Shown piece after piece: positions 1 through 7,703 of a stretch of DNA of 64,000 nt. This stretch comes from Chitinophaga hostae (GTDB lineage Bacteria > Bacteroidota > Bacteroidia > Chitinophagales > Chitinophagaceae): assembly GCF_018224885.1 (NCBI RefSeq), contig NZ_JAGTXB010000002.1, positions 558,001 through 622,000 of the forward strand, written 5' to 3'. The notes beneath the pieces are model-generated. The model saw only the letters and a list, made by a program, of their open reading frames with translations, was not told where the DNA came from and did no database searches. Position 1 is the first letter of the stretch. Every line of letters begins with the position of its first letter. Made by a program: the position numbers and the translations under genes.

Positions 1-335
1 TTTTTGAGATCAATAACGAATAAACGCTTCTTTGTACTGGGAAGGGAGAAGTCGATAATTGACAACACATCCGGATTCTTTATCCGGCCATTTTCCTGCA
101 AGTGCTGATAGCCTACCAAAGCATTTTCAAAGGCTTCCCTTGAAAGTCCTGTTGAATCCAACCGCATATTATCGTATAGACTTTCCCGTTGAACGGAGTC
201 AGATTTAACATCAGCCGCAACCGGTTGATGGGTGACAGTTTTATTTTCTGCTGTGGTGAGAGTGGTAATCAGGAATGCAAAAATGCAAATGGTAAAAATA
301 AAAATTAACGGTCTGATCGCTTTCTTCAATTTCAT
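1..335 (-). CDS. Murein L,D-transpeptidase catalytic-domain family protein (YkuD_2-like), N-terminal part only
   Basis: The reading frame opens at an ATG at 335 and runs off the left edge, so about 111 residues are visible. The N-terminus has a Lys-rich start and a hydrophobic stretch (LIFIFTICIFAFLI), consistent with a signal peptide or membrane anchor. Residues about 60-110 carry LSREAFENALVGY, then SIIDFSLPSTKKRLFVIDL, which I recognise as the opening of the YkuD_2 (murein L,D-transpeptidase-like) family common in Bacteroidetes. The catalytic Cys/His region lies outside the window, so activity cannot be judged. It is divergent from the glycosylase gene at 664. Family assignment rests on recalled motif similarity. 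Confidence 0.72.
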   Translation of the reverse strand, partial: MKLKKAIRPLIFIFTICIFAFLITTLTTAENKTVTHQPVAADVKSDSVQRESLYDNMRLDSTGLSREAFENALVGYQHLQENGRIKNPDVLSIIDFSLPSTKKRLFVIDLK

Positions 336-550
336 GTTCACGCCGTAGTATTTTGTTAGTTATTAAATTTTAAAAGGCATAGACTACGAAGATAACGTTT
401 TTTGCAGTGGAAATATTCTTGTAATGGCCGTCTGAGGCCGTTGTGACTGTTTTTTTAACAGGTCTTTCACATACATGAAAAATGTGTATAAGTGGCAAAC
501 ATTGGTTAAATATTGGACAATATCAGCATAAGCCGCTATTTTATGGATTT

Positions 551-558
551 TATCTTTG
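551..558 (+). promoter_or_regulatory. Candidate -7 promoter element TATCTTTG
   Basis: The octamer TATCTTTG matches the Bacteroidetes -7 consensus TAnnTTTG exactly and lies about 105 bp upstream of the glycosylase ATG. A TTG-containing -33 candidate at 523-525 is farther away than usual, so this is a half-supported promoter. Confidence 0.35.
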
Positions 559-598
559 GGATACTGTTTTGTAAGAGGAAAAAACTGCCATAAAAATT

Positions 599-625
599 GG
601 GTCGGCCTTGTGCCGGCCCTTTATT
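599..625 (+). terminator. Hairpin with T-rich tail between promoter candidate and glycosylase gene
   Basis: The stem gggtcggc (599-606) pairs with gccggccc (612-619) with one G-T wobble, a 5-nt loop and a following tttattattt. It resembles a weak intrinsic terminator or leader hairpin about 40 bp upstream of the ATG at 664. Function is inferred from shape only. Confidence 0.35.
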
Positions 626-663
626 ATTTGCCCTATCTTTAAATTTTCATAAAAAATTGAGCT

Positions 664-1443
664 ATGCCTGAATTACCCGATTTACAAGTGTTTAGCCATA
701 ACCTGGAAAAAGCGCTCCTGCATAAAGAACTAAAGTCAGTGACCGTTAAAAATGCCAAAAAACTGCAGACTACGCCAGCCGCATTAGCGGCAGCCCTGGA
801 CGGCCAAATGCTGGAGCATATACGGAGAGTGGGAAAAGAACTCCATTTTGTGTTTAAGAACGGGCATGTATTGGGCATGCATTTAATGCTGCACGGTAAG
901 TTATACTTCTTCCAAAAGAAAAATGAGGAGAAATATACCATTGTGGAACTATTATTTGGAGATGGCGCCGGGCTGGCCCTGACAGATTTCCAGGCTGCTG
1001 CCAATGTTTTTCTTGACCCGGAAGAGAAGGAGGCGCCGGATGCTTTATCGGCCGATTTTAATGACAGCTACCTGCAAACACAGCTGGCTAAAAAGAAGGT
1101 TACGATTAAAAAGTATTTGCTGGATCAACATAATGTATTGGGGATAGGTAATGCTTATGCAGATGATATTTTATGGGATGCAAAAATTTCTCCTTTTTCT
1201 GTTTGTAATAAGATTCCGGCCGTACAGGTAAAAGTATTGCTGAAATCTATTAAAAAGATCCTGCAGGATGCGGAGAAGAAAATATTGAAGCATCACCCGG
1301 ATATTATCAATGGGGAAGTGAGGGATTTTATGCTCGTTCATAATGCCAAGCTGAAGGAAAGCCCTGGTGGCGCTGAGATTAAGAAAGACACCGGTGGCGG
1401 CAGGAAAACATATTATACCGACGAGCAGGTGTTATTTGAGTAG
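664..1443 (+). CDS. Fpg/Nei-family DNA glycosylase, zincless form
   Basis: This 259-residue base-excision repair enzyme begins MPELPDLQ, giving the Pro2 nucleophile and Glu3 of the Fpg/Nei family. These act on oxidised bases with glycosylase and beta/delta-lyase chemistry. The helix-two-turn-helix region is visible as GIGNAYADDILWDAKISP (about residues 160-177), and a beta-turn lysine occurs in HLMLHGKLYF. The C-terminal finger, normally with four Cys, has no Cys: it reads GGGRKTYYTDEQVLFE, so it resembles the zincless finger of Nei-like enzymes such as NEIL1. The length is typical. It is followed by a strong hairpin terminator. Substrate preference cannot be read from sequence. Confidence 0.88.
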   Translation: MPELPDLQVFSHNLEKALLHKELKSVTVKNAKKLQTTPAALAAALDGQMLEHIRRVGKELHFVFKNGHVLGMHLMLHGKLYFFQKKNEEKYTIVELLFGDGAGLALTDFQAAANVFLDPEEKEAPDALSADFNDSYLQTQLAKKKVTIKKYLLDQHNVLGIGNAYADDILWDAKISPFSVCNKIPAVQVKVLLKSIKKILQDAEKKILKHHPDIINGEVRDFMLVHNAKLKESPGGAEIKKDTGGGRKTYYTDEQVLFE

Positions 1444-1539
1444 TTCAATGAGTTGCTGCGCATTTTGAAGTGCATAGCCAGGTATGCGAAGGTAGATCTG
1501 TTTTATGATGATAACACAAATCTTGTTCCTATAAATAGC

Positions 1540-1572
1540 AAGCTGCATCGCTATGAACGATGCAGCTTTTTA
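1540..1572. terminator. Bidirectional intrinsic terminator
   Basis: A perfect 11-bp inverted repeat, aagctgcatcg (1540-1550) and cgatgcagctt (1558-1568), with a 7-nt loop and A/T-rich flanks. It lies between the convergent glycosylase (ends 1443) and SDR (ends 1596) genes, so it can serve both strands. Confidence 0.85.
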
Positions 1573-1595
1573 TATATAATCAGCGACAATGATGC

Positions 1596-2405
1596 TCAGG
1601 TTATAAGCGCCACTTCGGGTGCTTTTTCTTTTGGTTCGTAAATACCTGCGGCAATTTTTTCTACAAATGCTTTGGGGAAAAATTTAGGCAGCCATGCATT
1701 CAGCTTATTGGTAAAGCCGGGGATGATTTCTGCTTTGCCTTTAAAAAGCCCGTCTATCGCAATTTTTGCAACGCTTTCGGGCGTCATGTTAAACCGGTTG
1801 GCGATGTTGCGGGTATAGTCGCCCATGCGGGCCCTGTTTACAAAATCGGTATCTGTGCTACCCGGACTTAGTGCGCTTACGGAGATGCCGGAATGCCTTA
1901 GTTCATGTCTTAACCCTCGCGTAAAAGAAAGCGCGAAAGCTTTTGTAGCGGCATAAATATTCAGGTAGGGCACTGTCTGATAAGCGGTGGTGCTGGCGAG
2001 GTTCAGGAGGTAGGCCTTTGGGAACTTCCGCAGTATGGGAATAAAAGCATATGACAGGCCTACCTGCGCCTTGATATTGACATCAATGATATTGAATTGT
2101 TCCGCCAGTGAAAGTTGTTCAAACGCCCCGTTGATGCCATAACCGGCATTGTTTACCACTACAGAAAGCGCATCGTGATACGTGCTGCTCCAGTCAGTTA
2201 CTTTTTCCAGTGCATCGGGATGCGACAGGTCTTGCTGTAACGTGTGTGCGTGCACGTGATATTGTGCAGAGAGTTCTTCTGCGGTGGCAGCAAGATTTTT
2301 TTCGTCGATATCCACGAGCAGCAGATGATAATTTCTTTCGGCCAGTTGCGCCGCGATGGCTTTGCCTATTCCTTTGGCCGCGCCGGTTATGAGTGCGTAT
2401 GACAT
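1596..2405 (-). CDS. SDR-family NAD(P)-dependent oxidoreductase
   Basis: A classical short-chain dehydrogenase/reductase of 269 residues. The cofactor motif TGAAKGIG (7-14), the NNAG motif (85-88), the catalytic Ser138 (NLAS) and the YxxxK pair Tyr151/Lys155 (IYAATK) are all present, so it should be active. An aspartate after the second beta strand (LLLVDID) suggests NAD rather than NADP preference, which is an inference. It lies 11 bp downstream of a PhyH-type dioxygenase gene on the same strand and is probably co-transcribed from the promoter near 3533. The substrate is unknown; pairing with an Fe(II)/2-oxoglutarate hydroxylase suggests oxidation of a hydroxylated lipid or small molecule. 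Confidence 0.9.
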   Translation of the reverse strand: MSYALITGAAKGIGKAIAAQLAERNYHLLLVDIDEKNLAATAEELSAQYHVHAHTLQQDLSHPDALEKVTDWSSTYHDALSVVVNNAGYGINGAFEQLSLAEQFNIIDVNIKAQVGLSYAFIPILRKFPKAYLLNLASTTAYQTVPYLNIYAATKAFALSFTRGLRHELRHSGISVSALSPGSTDTDFVNRARMGDYTRNIANRFNMTPESVAKIAIDGLFKGKAEIIPGFTNKLNAWLPKFFPKAFVEKIAAGIYEPKEKAPEVALIT

Positions 2406-2416
2406 ACGTATTGTTT

Positions 2417-3310
2417 TTAGCGTGTTGGTGTATTTACTTCAGCGAGACTTTCTGTTCCGGCTTTCATATTTGCCCATTGCGGTCTGCCACCATAGAGATG
2501 TTGTTTAAGGTGCGCCAGTTTATGATAGAAAGGCGTAGGGCTGTTGGCCGTTTTAGGCTGATAGGCGCCTGTGATGATAGGAATGTACATCACCCTGCGA
2601 CGGCTTTTTTCGCCGGTGTAAGGTGATTGCTGTACCCGGTGCCAGAGGCGGCCATCGTGTACAGTAAGGTCGCCGGCTTGAATGTCGAAGCCTACTTCTT
2701 TCTTATCGGGATTGTTGTCGATGAAGTATTTTTTTCTGAATAACAGTTTTAGTAATCCCTGCTCATGCGTGCCGGGTAATACTCTTAGTCCGCCGTTTTC
2801 CAGTGGGCAGTCGTCCAGGTGGATGCCTACATTCAGCATAGGCAGAATGCGGGATCCGAGGAAGAGGTCGCGCGGGCTATCGGTATGCCAGCCCAGTTGT
2901 TTGAACTGGCTTTCGGCAGCATTTACGTAGTGGTTGATCACCAAACCATCTTTTTCATTTTCACCTATTCTACCGGCGTAGGCGCCCAGCAAAGCAGTGA
3001 GGGATTGCAGTCTTTTGTCTTTCAGTAATTCACGCAACGTGTTACTGTAGTGCGAGGCAAAGGCGATGCGCTGTATCAGCGGGCTGCCATCTACATCTGT
3101 ACCGAATTTCAGCGGAATGCCATTCACTTTTTGGATGTTATTACGCAGCAGTAATTCCTGTACCTGGTGTACTTCTGTATGAATCTGTGTTAAAGCAGAT
3201 TTATCCAGGAAGTTTTTAAACTGGATGATCCCGTGTTTACGGAAATAAGAGAGATGCGTTGTTGTTACTCCATCGCCGAGATGGAATGCGGGTTGGTTGT
3301 TCGTTTTCAT
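2417..3310 (-). CDS. Phytanoyl-CoA dioxygenase (PhyH) family protein
   Basis: A 297-residue non-haem Fe(II)/2-oxoglutarate-dependent oxygenase. The iron-binding HxD is His142/Asp144 in QLGWHTDSPRD, the distal His is probably His224 in RLWHRV, and the 2-oxoglutarate-binding Arg lies in SRRRVMY (about 237-243). The segment LENGGLRVLPGTHEQG is the usual PhyH core. No signal peptide is seen, so it should be cytoplasmic. It heads the operon with the SDR gene 11 bp downstream. Members hydroxylate fatty acyl groups, amino acids or secondary metabolites; the substrate here is unknown. The upstream region contains a promoter, a dyad and a possible short ORF. Confidence 0.88.
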   Translation of the reverse strand: MKTNNQPAFHLGDGVTTTHLSYFRKHGIIQFKNFLDKSALTQIHTEVHQVQELLLRNNIQKVNGIPLKFGTDVDGSPLIQRIAFASHYSNTLRELLKDKRLQSLTALLGAYAGRIGENEKDGLVINHYVNAAESQFKQLGWHTDSPRDLFLGSRILPMLNVGIHLDDCPLENGGLRVLPGTHEQGLLKLLFRKKYFIDNNPDKKEVGFDIQAGDLTVHDGRLWHRVQQSPYTGEKSRRRVMYIPIITGAYQPKTANSPTPFYHKLAHLKQHLYGGRPQWANMKAGTESLAEVNTPTR

Positions 3311-3407
3311 GACGAATGTACTTTAGCTGACAGTGATTAATACAGTTGTTGAAATATAAATGCGATAGCGGCAATTGGTGGGGTGGCCGCAGGGTGGGCG
3401 TGGGGGA

Positions 3408-3494
3408 TTAACAACAACAATAAGCTGCTGCGTATGAATATTGGGTTGAAGCGCTTACCGGGCGCGGGTTTTTGTATTGATGCTCTTTGTTCAT
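3408..3494 (-). CDS. Possible 28-codon small ORF ending in Cys-Cys-Cys
   Basis: An ATG at 3494 opens a frame of 28 sense codons closed by TAA at 3410-3408. The peptide has no hydrophobic segment; it begins MNKEHQYKNPRPVS and ends YAAAYCCC, with three consecutive TGT codons before the stop. It would be the first reading frame on a transcript from the promoter at 3533-3562, starting about 30 nt after the expected start site, with an A-rich leader typical of Bacteroidetes. The dioxygenase ATG follows 97 nt later. It could be a cysteine-responsive leader peptide, a modified-peptide precursor, or chance. A 28-codon ORF is not statistically significant by itself. Confidence 0.3.
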   Translation of the reverse strand: MNKEHQYKNPRPVSASTQYSYAAAYCCC

Positions 3495-3511
3495 GGTGAA
3501 TACGTTTTTTA

Positions 3512-3536
3512 TTAGTCTACCAATCTTGTAGACAAA
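3512..3536. promoter_or_regulatory. Dyad operator overlapping the -7 element
   Basis: gtctac (3515-3520) and gtagac (3528-3533) form a perfect 6-bp inverted repeat with a 7-bp spacer. The symmetry extends to about 9 bp per arm with one mismatch. It overlaps the minus-strand -7 element and the expected transcription start, the usual position for a repressor site. No candidate regulator gene is adjacent. Confidence 0.5.
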
Positions 3537-3562
3537 TATAGGTATATCATTTTATTTACAAA
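3533..3562 (-). promoter_or_regulatory. Flavobacterium-type promoter TTTG-N18-TATATTTG for the PhyH/SDR operon
   Basis: Read on the minus strand, TTTG (3562-3559) is followed after 18 bp by TATATTTG (3540-3533), an exact match to the Bacteroidetes -33/-7 consensus with good spacing. It points toward the dioxygenase and SDR genes. The -33 element ends only 8 bp from palindrome copy A. Confidence 0.6.
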
Positions 3563-3570
3563 AAAATATT

Positions 3571-3746
3571 TTTTGTCTTGCCCAGGATTAACGGTGATTA
3601 TGATGATTTTCAGGATTTTTTCTTTTAGATTTTTTAAAGATTAATAAAGATATATCCGCTTATATCTCCCTTAATCTTTAAAATCAAAAAATGGGAAAAA
3701 ATCCTGAAAATCATCATAATCACCGTTAATCCTGGGCAAGACAAAA
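3571..3746. repeat. Long palindromic repeat, copy A (176 bp)
   Basis: The outer arms, starting ttttgtcttgcccaggatta at 3571 and mirrored at 3727-3746, pair without a mismatch for roughly 50 bp and continue less perfectly to a centre near atatccgcttatat. It is one of five family members in the window. Its right end overlaps the 3' end of the MocA-like gene and encodes that protein's last six residues and stop. It sits between that gene and the promoter of the PhyH operon. Confidence 0.9.
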
Positions 3747-4322
3747 TTGTTCGTAATCACCGTTGGTATCGATGTCTATGGCGCCTTGCGGGAAGCTCAC
3801 CGTAGCTACCTGTTCGGGATGTTGCTGTAATATTTTTTTAGCGCCTTCCTGTCCATTCAGCGCTAACAGCCGGGGGAAGAGTGCTTTATCGAACAGGGCG
3901 GGGGTACCGATGGTGTCGCCGTAGGCGCAGGCAACGATTGCTTTGCGGGACGAAGCTTTCAGTGCATACATTTCTTTCAGCAGTGGGGTGGTGATAAATG
4001 GCTGATCGCAGAGGAGCAATAAGGCATTTTGTACCTGGGGCGACAGCTGTAACAAGTGCTGCAGGCCTGTTTGGATGGAACCGCCCATACCGGTGGGCCA
4101 GTGGGGATTAACCACGGTGTATACTTTTTCTGCGATGAGTTCCTGTTTGATTTGTGTGGCAAAAGCACCCAGCACCACTACGATAGGCATAGTACCTGCC
4201 TGCGCTGCGGTATGAACAACATTTTGCAACAGGCTTTTATTCTGAAAGGGCAGTTGTTGTTTGGGTGTTCCCAGTCTTTTTGAGGCGCCAGCGGCCAGGA
4301 TGATGATACCGGTTGTTTCCAT
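3726..4322 (-). CDS. MocA/MobA-like molybdenum cofactor nucleotidyltransferase
   Basis: A 198-residue NTP-transferase-fold protein. The signature LAAGASKRLGTPKQQLPF near the N-terminus is the nucleotide-binding loop of the MobA/MocA group, and LLLCDQPFIT (about residues 100-110) holds the metal-binding aspartate region. It is the last gene of the molybdo-enzyme operon and its ATG overlaps the stop of the XdhC gene (TAATG), implying translational coupling. The likely role is adding CMP to molybdopterin, because PaoABC-type enzymes use molybdopterin cytosine dinucleotide. The final residues FCLAQD and the stop codon lie inside palindrome copy A, so the native C-terminus may have been replaced by repeat insertion. 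Confidence 0.85.
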   Translation of the reverse strand: METTGIIILAAGASKRLGTPKQQLPFQNKSLLQNVVHTAAQAGTMPIVVVLGAFATQIKQELIAEKVYTVVNPHWPTGMGGSIQTGLQHLLQLSPQVQNALLLLCDQPFITTPLLKEMYALKASSRKAIVACAYGDTIGTPALFDKALFPRLLALNGQEGAKKILQQHPEQVATVSFPQGAIDIDTNGDYEQFCLAQD

Positions 4323-5476
4323 TATAATTGTTGTTGAAGGATGATTTGTTGTTCACGTGGATGTATGGCCGTTGTTTTCTCCCGCAGGGAGTGGGCGGTT
4401 GTAGTGGAGAGTACGGATTTGATTTCACTGATAATTGACAGTGCAATTTCTTCTGCTGTTTCTGCGCCGAGGTCCAGTCCGGCGGGGCCGTGTATACGTG
4501 CCCGTTCCTGCCGGGAAATGCGGATGCCATTGTCTGTCAGCTCATCGAGCATGCGTTGCAGTTTTTTTGCGGGGCCTAATACTCCGATGTATGGCAGTGG
4601 CAATGGCATTACCTGTGCCAGCAGGGCGAGGTCGTAATTGTAGTTATGCGTCATCAGGAGCACGGCGGTGTGCTGATCGGTGCGCACCTGCGATAATAAT
4701 TGTGCAGGTTTGGCGGTGAGCAGTTGAGTAGCCTGTGGAAACCTGGCGGTGGTGGCGTATCCGGGGCGGCCGTCGGCCACAATGGTATGCCATCCGAGGA
4801 GGGCGGCCATTTTCACCAGGGGGATCACATCATTGCCGGCGCCGGCGATGAGCAGTTGGGGCACCGGTGGAATATAGGCAGTATGTGCCGTATAGTCGTT
4901 ACCGGTAGAAAGGTATGTTTTTGTAAAGGTTGTTTGTGTTTGCAGCGACAGATGCGCATCGGCGGTGATTGCATTTTGGAGGTGGCAATCGGGGATGCGG
5001 TGCTGCATTTCACCGTTGGCAGTCAATACCAGGCAGGTACCTGGTTGTGGCGCTTTACGGTCGCGCAGGGTGAACAGGGTTACCAGTACGGCAGGGCAGC
5101 GATGGTTGATCACCTGTTGGAGCAGGGCTATTGGATTGCCCGCGTCTGTTGCATTTACCGGTTCCAGCAGGATATGTATTATACCGTTGCATCCCAGTCC
5201 CACGCCGAGTTTGGCATCATCTTCATCATTGGTGTCATAGGTGATCAGCAGAGGTTGCTGTTGTATCATCACCAGCTGGGCTTTGCGCAGGGCGTCTCCT
5301 TCGAGGCATCCGCCACTGATGGCGCCGGTGAGGAGGCCATTTTCAGTAACCAGCATACGGGCGCCGGGTTGGCGGTAGGCGGAGCCTTCCACATGCACTA
5401 CCGTTGCCAGTGCGGTGTTGAGGCCCTGACGGCAGGCATGATGGTATGCATTCACAATATCTTCCAGTTCTTTCAT
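4322..5476 (-). CDS. XdhC/CoxI-family molybdenum cofactor chaperone (PaoD-like)
   Basis: A 384-residue cytoplasmic maturation factor. The N-terminal XdhC/CoxI domain is visible as HVEGSAYRQPGARMLV and GAISGGCLEGDAL. The C-terminal Rossmann-like XdhC_C domain starts at about residue 205 with PQLLIAGAGNDVIPLVKMAA and includes IGVLGPAKK. Members bind the molybdenum cofactor and insert it into xanthine-dehydrogenase-type enzymes; in E. coli the paoABC cluster carries such a gene as paoD. It lies 25 bp after the large-subunit gene and overlaps the MocA-like gene by one base. Confidence 0.9.
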   Translation of the reverse strand: MKELEDIVNAYHHACRQGLNTALATVVHVEGSAYRQPGARMLVTENGLLTGAISGGCLEGDALRKAQLVMIQQQPLLITYDTNDEDDAKLGVGLGCNGIIHILLEPVNATDAGNPIALLQQVINHRCPAVLVTLFTLRDRKAPQPGTCLVLTANGEMQHRIPDCHLQNAITADAHLSLQTQTTFTKTYLSTGNDYTAHTAYIPPVPQLLIAGAGNDVIPLVKMAALLGWHTIVADGRPGYATTARFPQATQLLTAKPAQLLSQVRTDQHTAVLLMTHNYNYDLALLAQVMPLPLPYIGVLGPAKKLQRMLDELTDNGIRISRQERARIHGPAGLDLGAETAEEIALSIISEIKSVLSTTTAHSLREKTTAIHPREQQIILQQQL

Positions 5477-5501
5477 GTCGTTGTTTTTCCAGCTCTATAA
5501 T

Positions 5502-7703
5502 CTATGCGGTAGTTTCCAGCACTTTATCCGGTGTAATCGGCAAATCGCGGACACGCTTGCCGGTGGCATTGAAAACGGCATTGGCTACTGCCGCTGCAAA
5601 GCCTATCAGTGCTATTTCTCCCATTCCTTTGGATCCCATCGGGTTGATGTAAGGATCTTTCTTATTGATAAAGTATACATCCGTTGGCGGCGTGTCTGCA
5701 TTTACGGCCACATGGTAATCGGCGAAGTTGTTGTTCACAAAACGGCCGAAGCGATGATCGAGTATAGCCTCTTCCGTTAGTGCCATACCGATGCCGCCTA
5801 CTACGCCGCCAATCATCTGGCTGCGGGCAGTTTTGGCATTTACAATGGTGCCTGCGTCGGCCACGCTTACAATATGTTTGATACGCACTACACCGGTAGC
5901 AGGATGTACATGTACTTTGGCAAAGTGTACGGAGAAAGAGTACATCGAATATTTTTTTCTTTCCGGCCCGCCTTGCGAGGTCGTCATCACTTTTACTTCC
6001 GGCAGTTGTTGCTGTTGTAAGAGCGCCTCGTAGCTGATTTTTTCCTGCCGGTTGGCGGTGAGCAGTTGTCCGTCTTCATAAATAATGGTTTCCGGTGCAG
6101 CTGTTTTAAAAGCAGGAATATTACTGATGGCGATGGTGGCGAGTTGTTGCTGCAATGCTTTGCAGGCGTCTGAAACTGCGCTGCCTACGGTAGATACGGT
6201 GGAAGAGCCACCTTGTTCCGGGGCAAACGGGTAGCTGGATTCTCCCAGCATAAATTTTATTTTTTCAGGCGCAATACCGGTTACATCGGCGGCAATTTGT
6301 ACCATGGCGGTGGCGGTGCCAGGGCCAATGTCGCTGGCGGCGCTTTGCAATACCAGGGAGCCATCGGCTTTTAGTGTAGCCGATACCGTAGCTTTGCCGC
6401 GGTATGCGCCGAAGGTGCCACTGCTCATACCATAGCCTACCAGCATACCATCTTCTTCCCGGCTGCGGGGAACCGGGTTCCTGTTGGTCCATCCGATTTT
6501 TTCGGCGCCTATTTCATAAGCTTCTTTCAGGTATTTGCTGGAGAAGGGCAGGTTTTTTTCCGGATCCACATCTGCGTGATTGATTACCCGGAGTTGCAGC
6601 GGATCCATCTTTAGTTTATGTGCCAGCTCATCTATGGCTGATTCCAGCGCGAAAGAACCAGTTGCCTCTCCCGGGCCGCGCATCCATACCGGCGTGCTCA
6701 TATTGAGCGGTACCAGCTGGTATTTGGTATTTACGTTGGGACAGGCGTACATGAATTTGCTCATGGCTACAATGCCTTCGGTAAAGTCTTCGTATGGCGA
6801 CGTGATGGCTACTGCTTCATGGGTAATGCCGGTGAGCTTTCCTTCTGCAGTAGCGCCGATGCTCAGTTGCTGCGTGGCATTGGGGCGGTAGCCTACCAGG
6901 GTAAACATCTGATCGCGGGTGATCACCAGTTTTACAGGTTTGCGTATTTTTTTGGCAGCCAGTATAGTGGCTACTTCCAGCGGCCAGATACGCAGGGCCA
7001 TGCCAAAACCGCCGCCCACAAACTGGGAATGTACGGTAATATTTTGTTCGGGGATCTTAAACAGATCCTGTATAGTTTCCTGCACACTTTTTACGCCCTG
7101 GGTTTTGGCATACAGGGTGAGCGTATCGGGGGTGGTCCAGTGCGCAATAATACCTGCCAGTTCCATGGGGTTATGTACTTCGAGTGGAATGGTATATTGT
7201 GCGGTGTGTGTAACTGCCGCCTTTTCCCATGCGCCGGCTTCGCCGCGGACATAGTCTTTCATACGGCTGTTCTGAAAGGCTTTGTCCATGCTGGCGTTCA
7301 TATCGGTGTAATGTGTTTCCTGGTTGTACTGTACTTCTACCAGTGAGGCGGCGTATACGGCACGTTCCAGGGTATTGGCCACTACAATGGCCACGGGTTG
7401 GCCGTTGGAGTAGATGCGGTCGTCTTTAAAAATTTTGAGTCCATCTTTCGCGCCGGGTTTGGATTCCTGGTAGGCAGGCACCCTTGGGGCATTCAGATGG
7501 GATACTACGTCCACTACGCCAGGTGCGCGTAAGGCCAGGGTGGCATTCACACTCTTTATGGTGCCGCTGCTGACAGGACTGCATACCAACGCGGCATAGA
7601 GGAGCCCGTCGGGCTGATGATCAGCGAAATACCTGGCGCCGCCGGTTACTTTCAGGCGACCATCTACACGGTCCATGGACTGTCCTGTTTGTTGTTTTTT
7701 CAT
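5502..7703 (-). CDS. paoC: Molybdopterin-binding catalytic subunit of periplasmic aldehyde oxidoreductase (PaoC-like)
   Basis: A 733-residue large subunit of the xanthine oxidase superfamily, nearly the length of E. coli PaoC. The N-terminal a/b-hammerhead domain covers about residues 15-130 (VTGGARYFADHQPDGLLYAALV), and molybdenum-cofactor-binding motifs follow (FVGGGFGMALRIWPLE, GPGEATGSFALESAIDE). The expected catalytic glutamate is Glu696 in SKGMGEIALIG. It has no signal peptide and would be exported with the Tat-tagged iron-sulfur subunit. Its ATG overlaps the FAD-subunit stop by 4 bp. Substrates of this class are aromatic and other aldehydes; the actual one is unknown. Confidence 0.88.
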   Translation of the reverse strand: MKKQQTGQSMDRVDGRLKVTGGARYFADHQPDGLLYAALVCSPVSSGTIKSVNATLALRAPGVVDVVSHLNAPRVPAYQESKPGAKDGLKIFKDDRIYSNGQPVAIVVANTLERAVYAASLVEVQYNQETHYTDMNASMDKAFQNSRMKDYVRGEAGAWEKAAVTHTAQYTIPLEVHNPMELAGIIAHWTTPDTLTLYAKTQGVKSVQETIQDLFKIPEQNITVHSQFVGGGFGMALRIWPLEVATILAAKKIRKPVKLVITRDQMFTLVGYRPNATQQLSIGATAEGKLTGITHEAVAITSPYEDFTEGIVAMSKFMYACPNVNTKYQLVPLNMSTPVWMRGPGEATGSFALESAIDELAHKLKMDPLQLRVINHADVDPEKNLPFSSKYLKEAYEIGAEKIGWTNRNPVPRSREEDGMLVGYGMSSGTFGAYRGKATVSATLKADGSLVLQSAASDIGPGTATAMVQIAADVTGIAPEKIKFMLGESSYPFAPEQGGSSTVSTVGSAVSDACKALQQQLATIAISNIPAFKTAAPETIIYEDGQLLTANRQEKISYEALLQQQQLPEVKVMTTSQGGPERKKYSMYSFSVHFAKVHVHPATGVVRIKHIVSVADAGTIVNAKTARSQMIGGVVGGIGMALTEEAILDHRFGRFVNNNFADYHVAVNADTPPTDVYFINKKDPYINPMGSKGMGEIALIGFAAAVANAVFNATGKRVRDLPITPDKVLETTA

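Larger units (their letters stand above)
336..663. other. Divergent intergenic region (328 bp) with promoter-like element and hairpin
   Basis: No convincing gene is seen here. It separates the divergently transcribed transpeptidase-like gene and glycosylase gene. It holds an exact TAnnTTTG element at 551-558 and a GC-rich hairpin at 599-619 followed by T-rich sequence; both are listed separately. The left half is AT-rich and presumably contains the minus-strand promoter, but no full consensus was found there. Confidence 0.6.

Noticed and set aside
1453-1641. 62-codon plus-strand ORF between glycosylase and SDR genes
   Set aside because: It spans the terminator and the end of the SDR gene on the other strand and has no recognisable features.
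4700-5500. Long plus-strand ORF opposite the XdhC gene (266 codons)
   Set aside because: It is a shadow frame on the opposite strand of a clear XdhC-family gene and matches no family.
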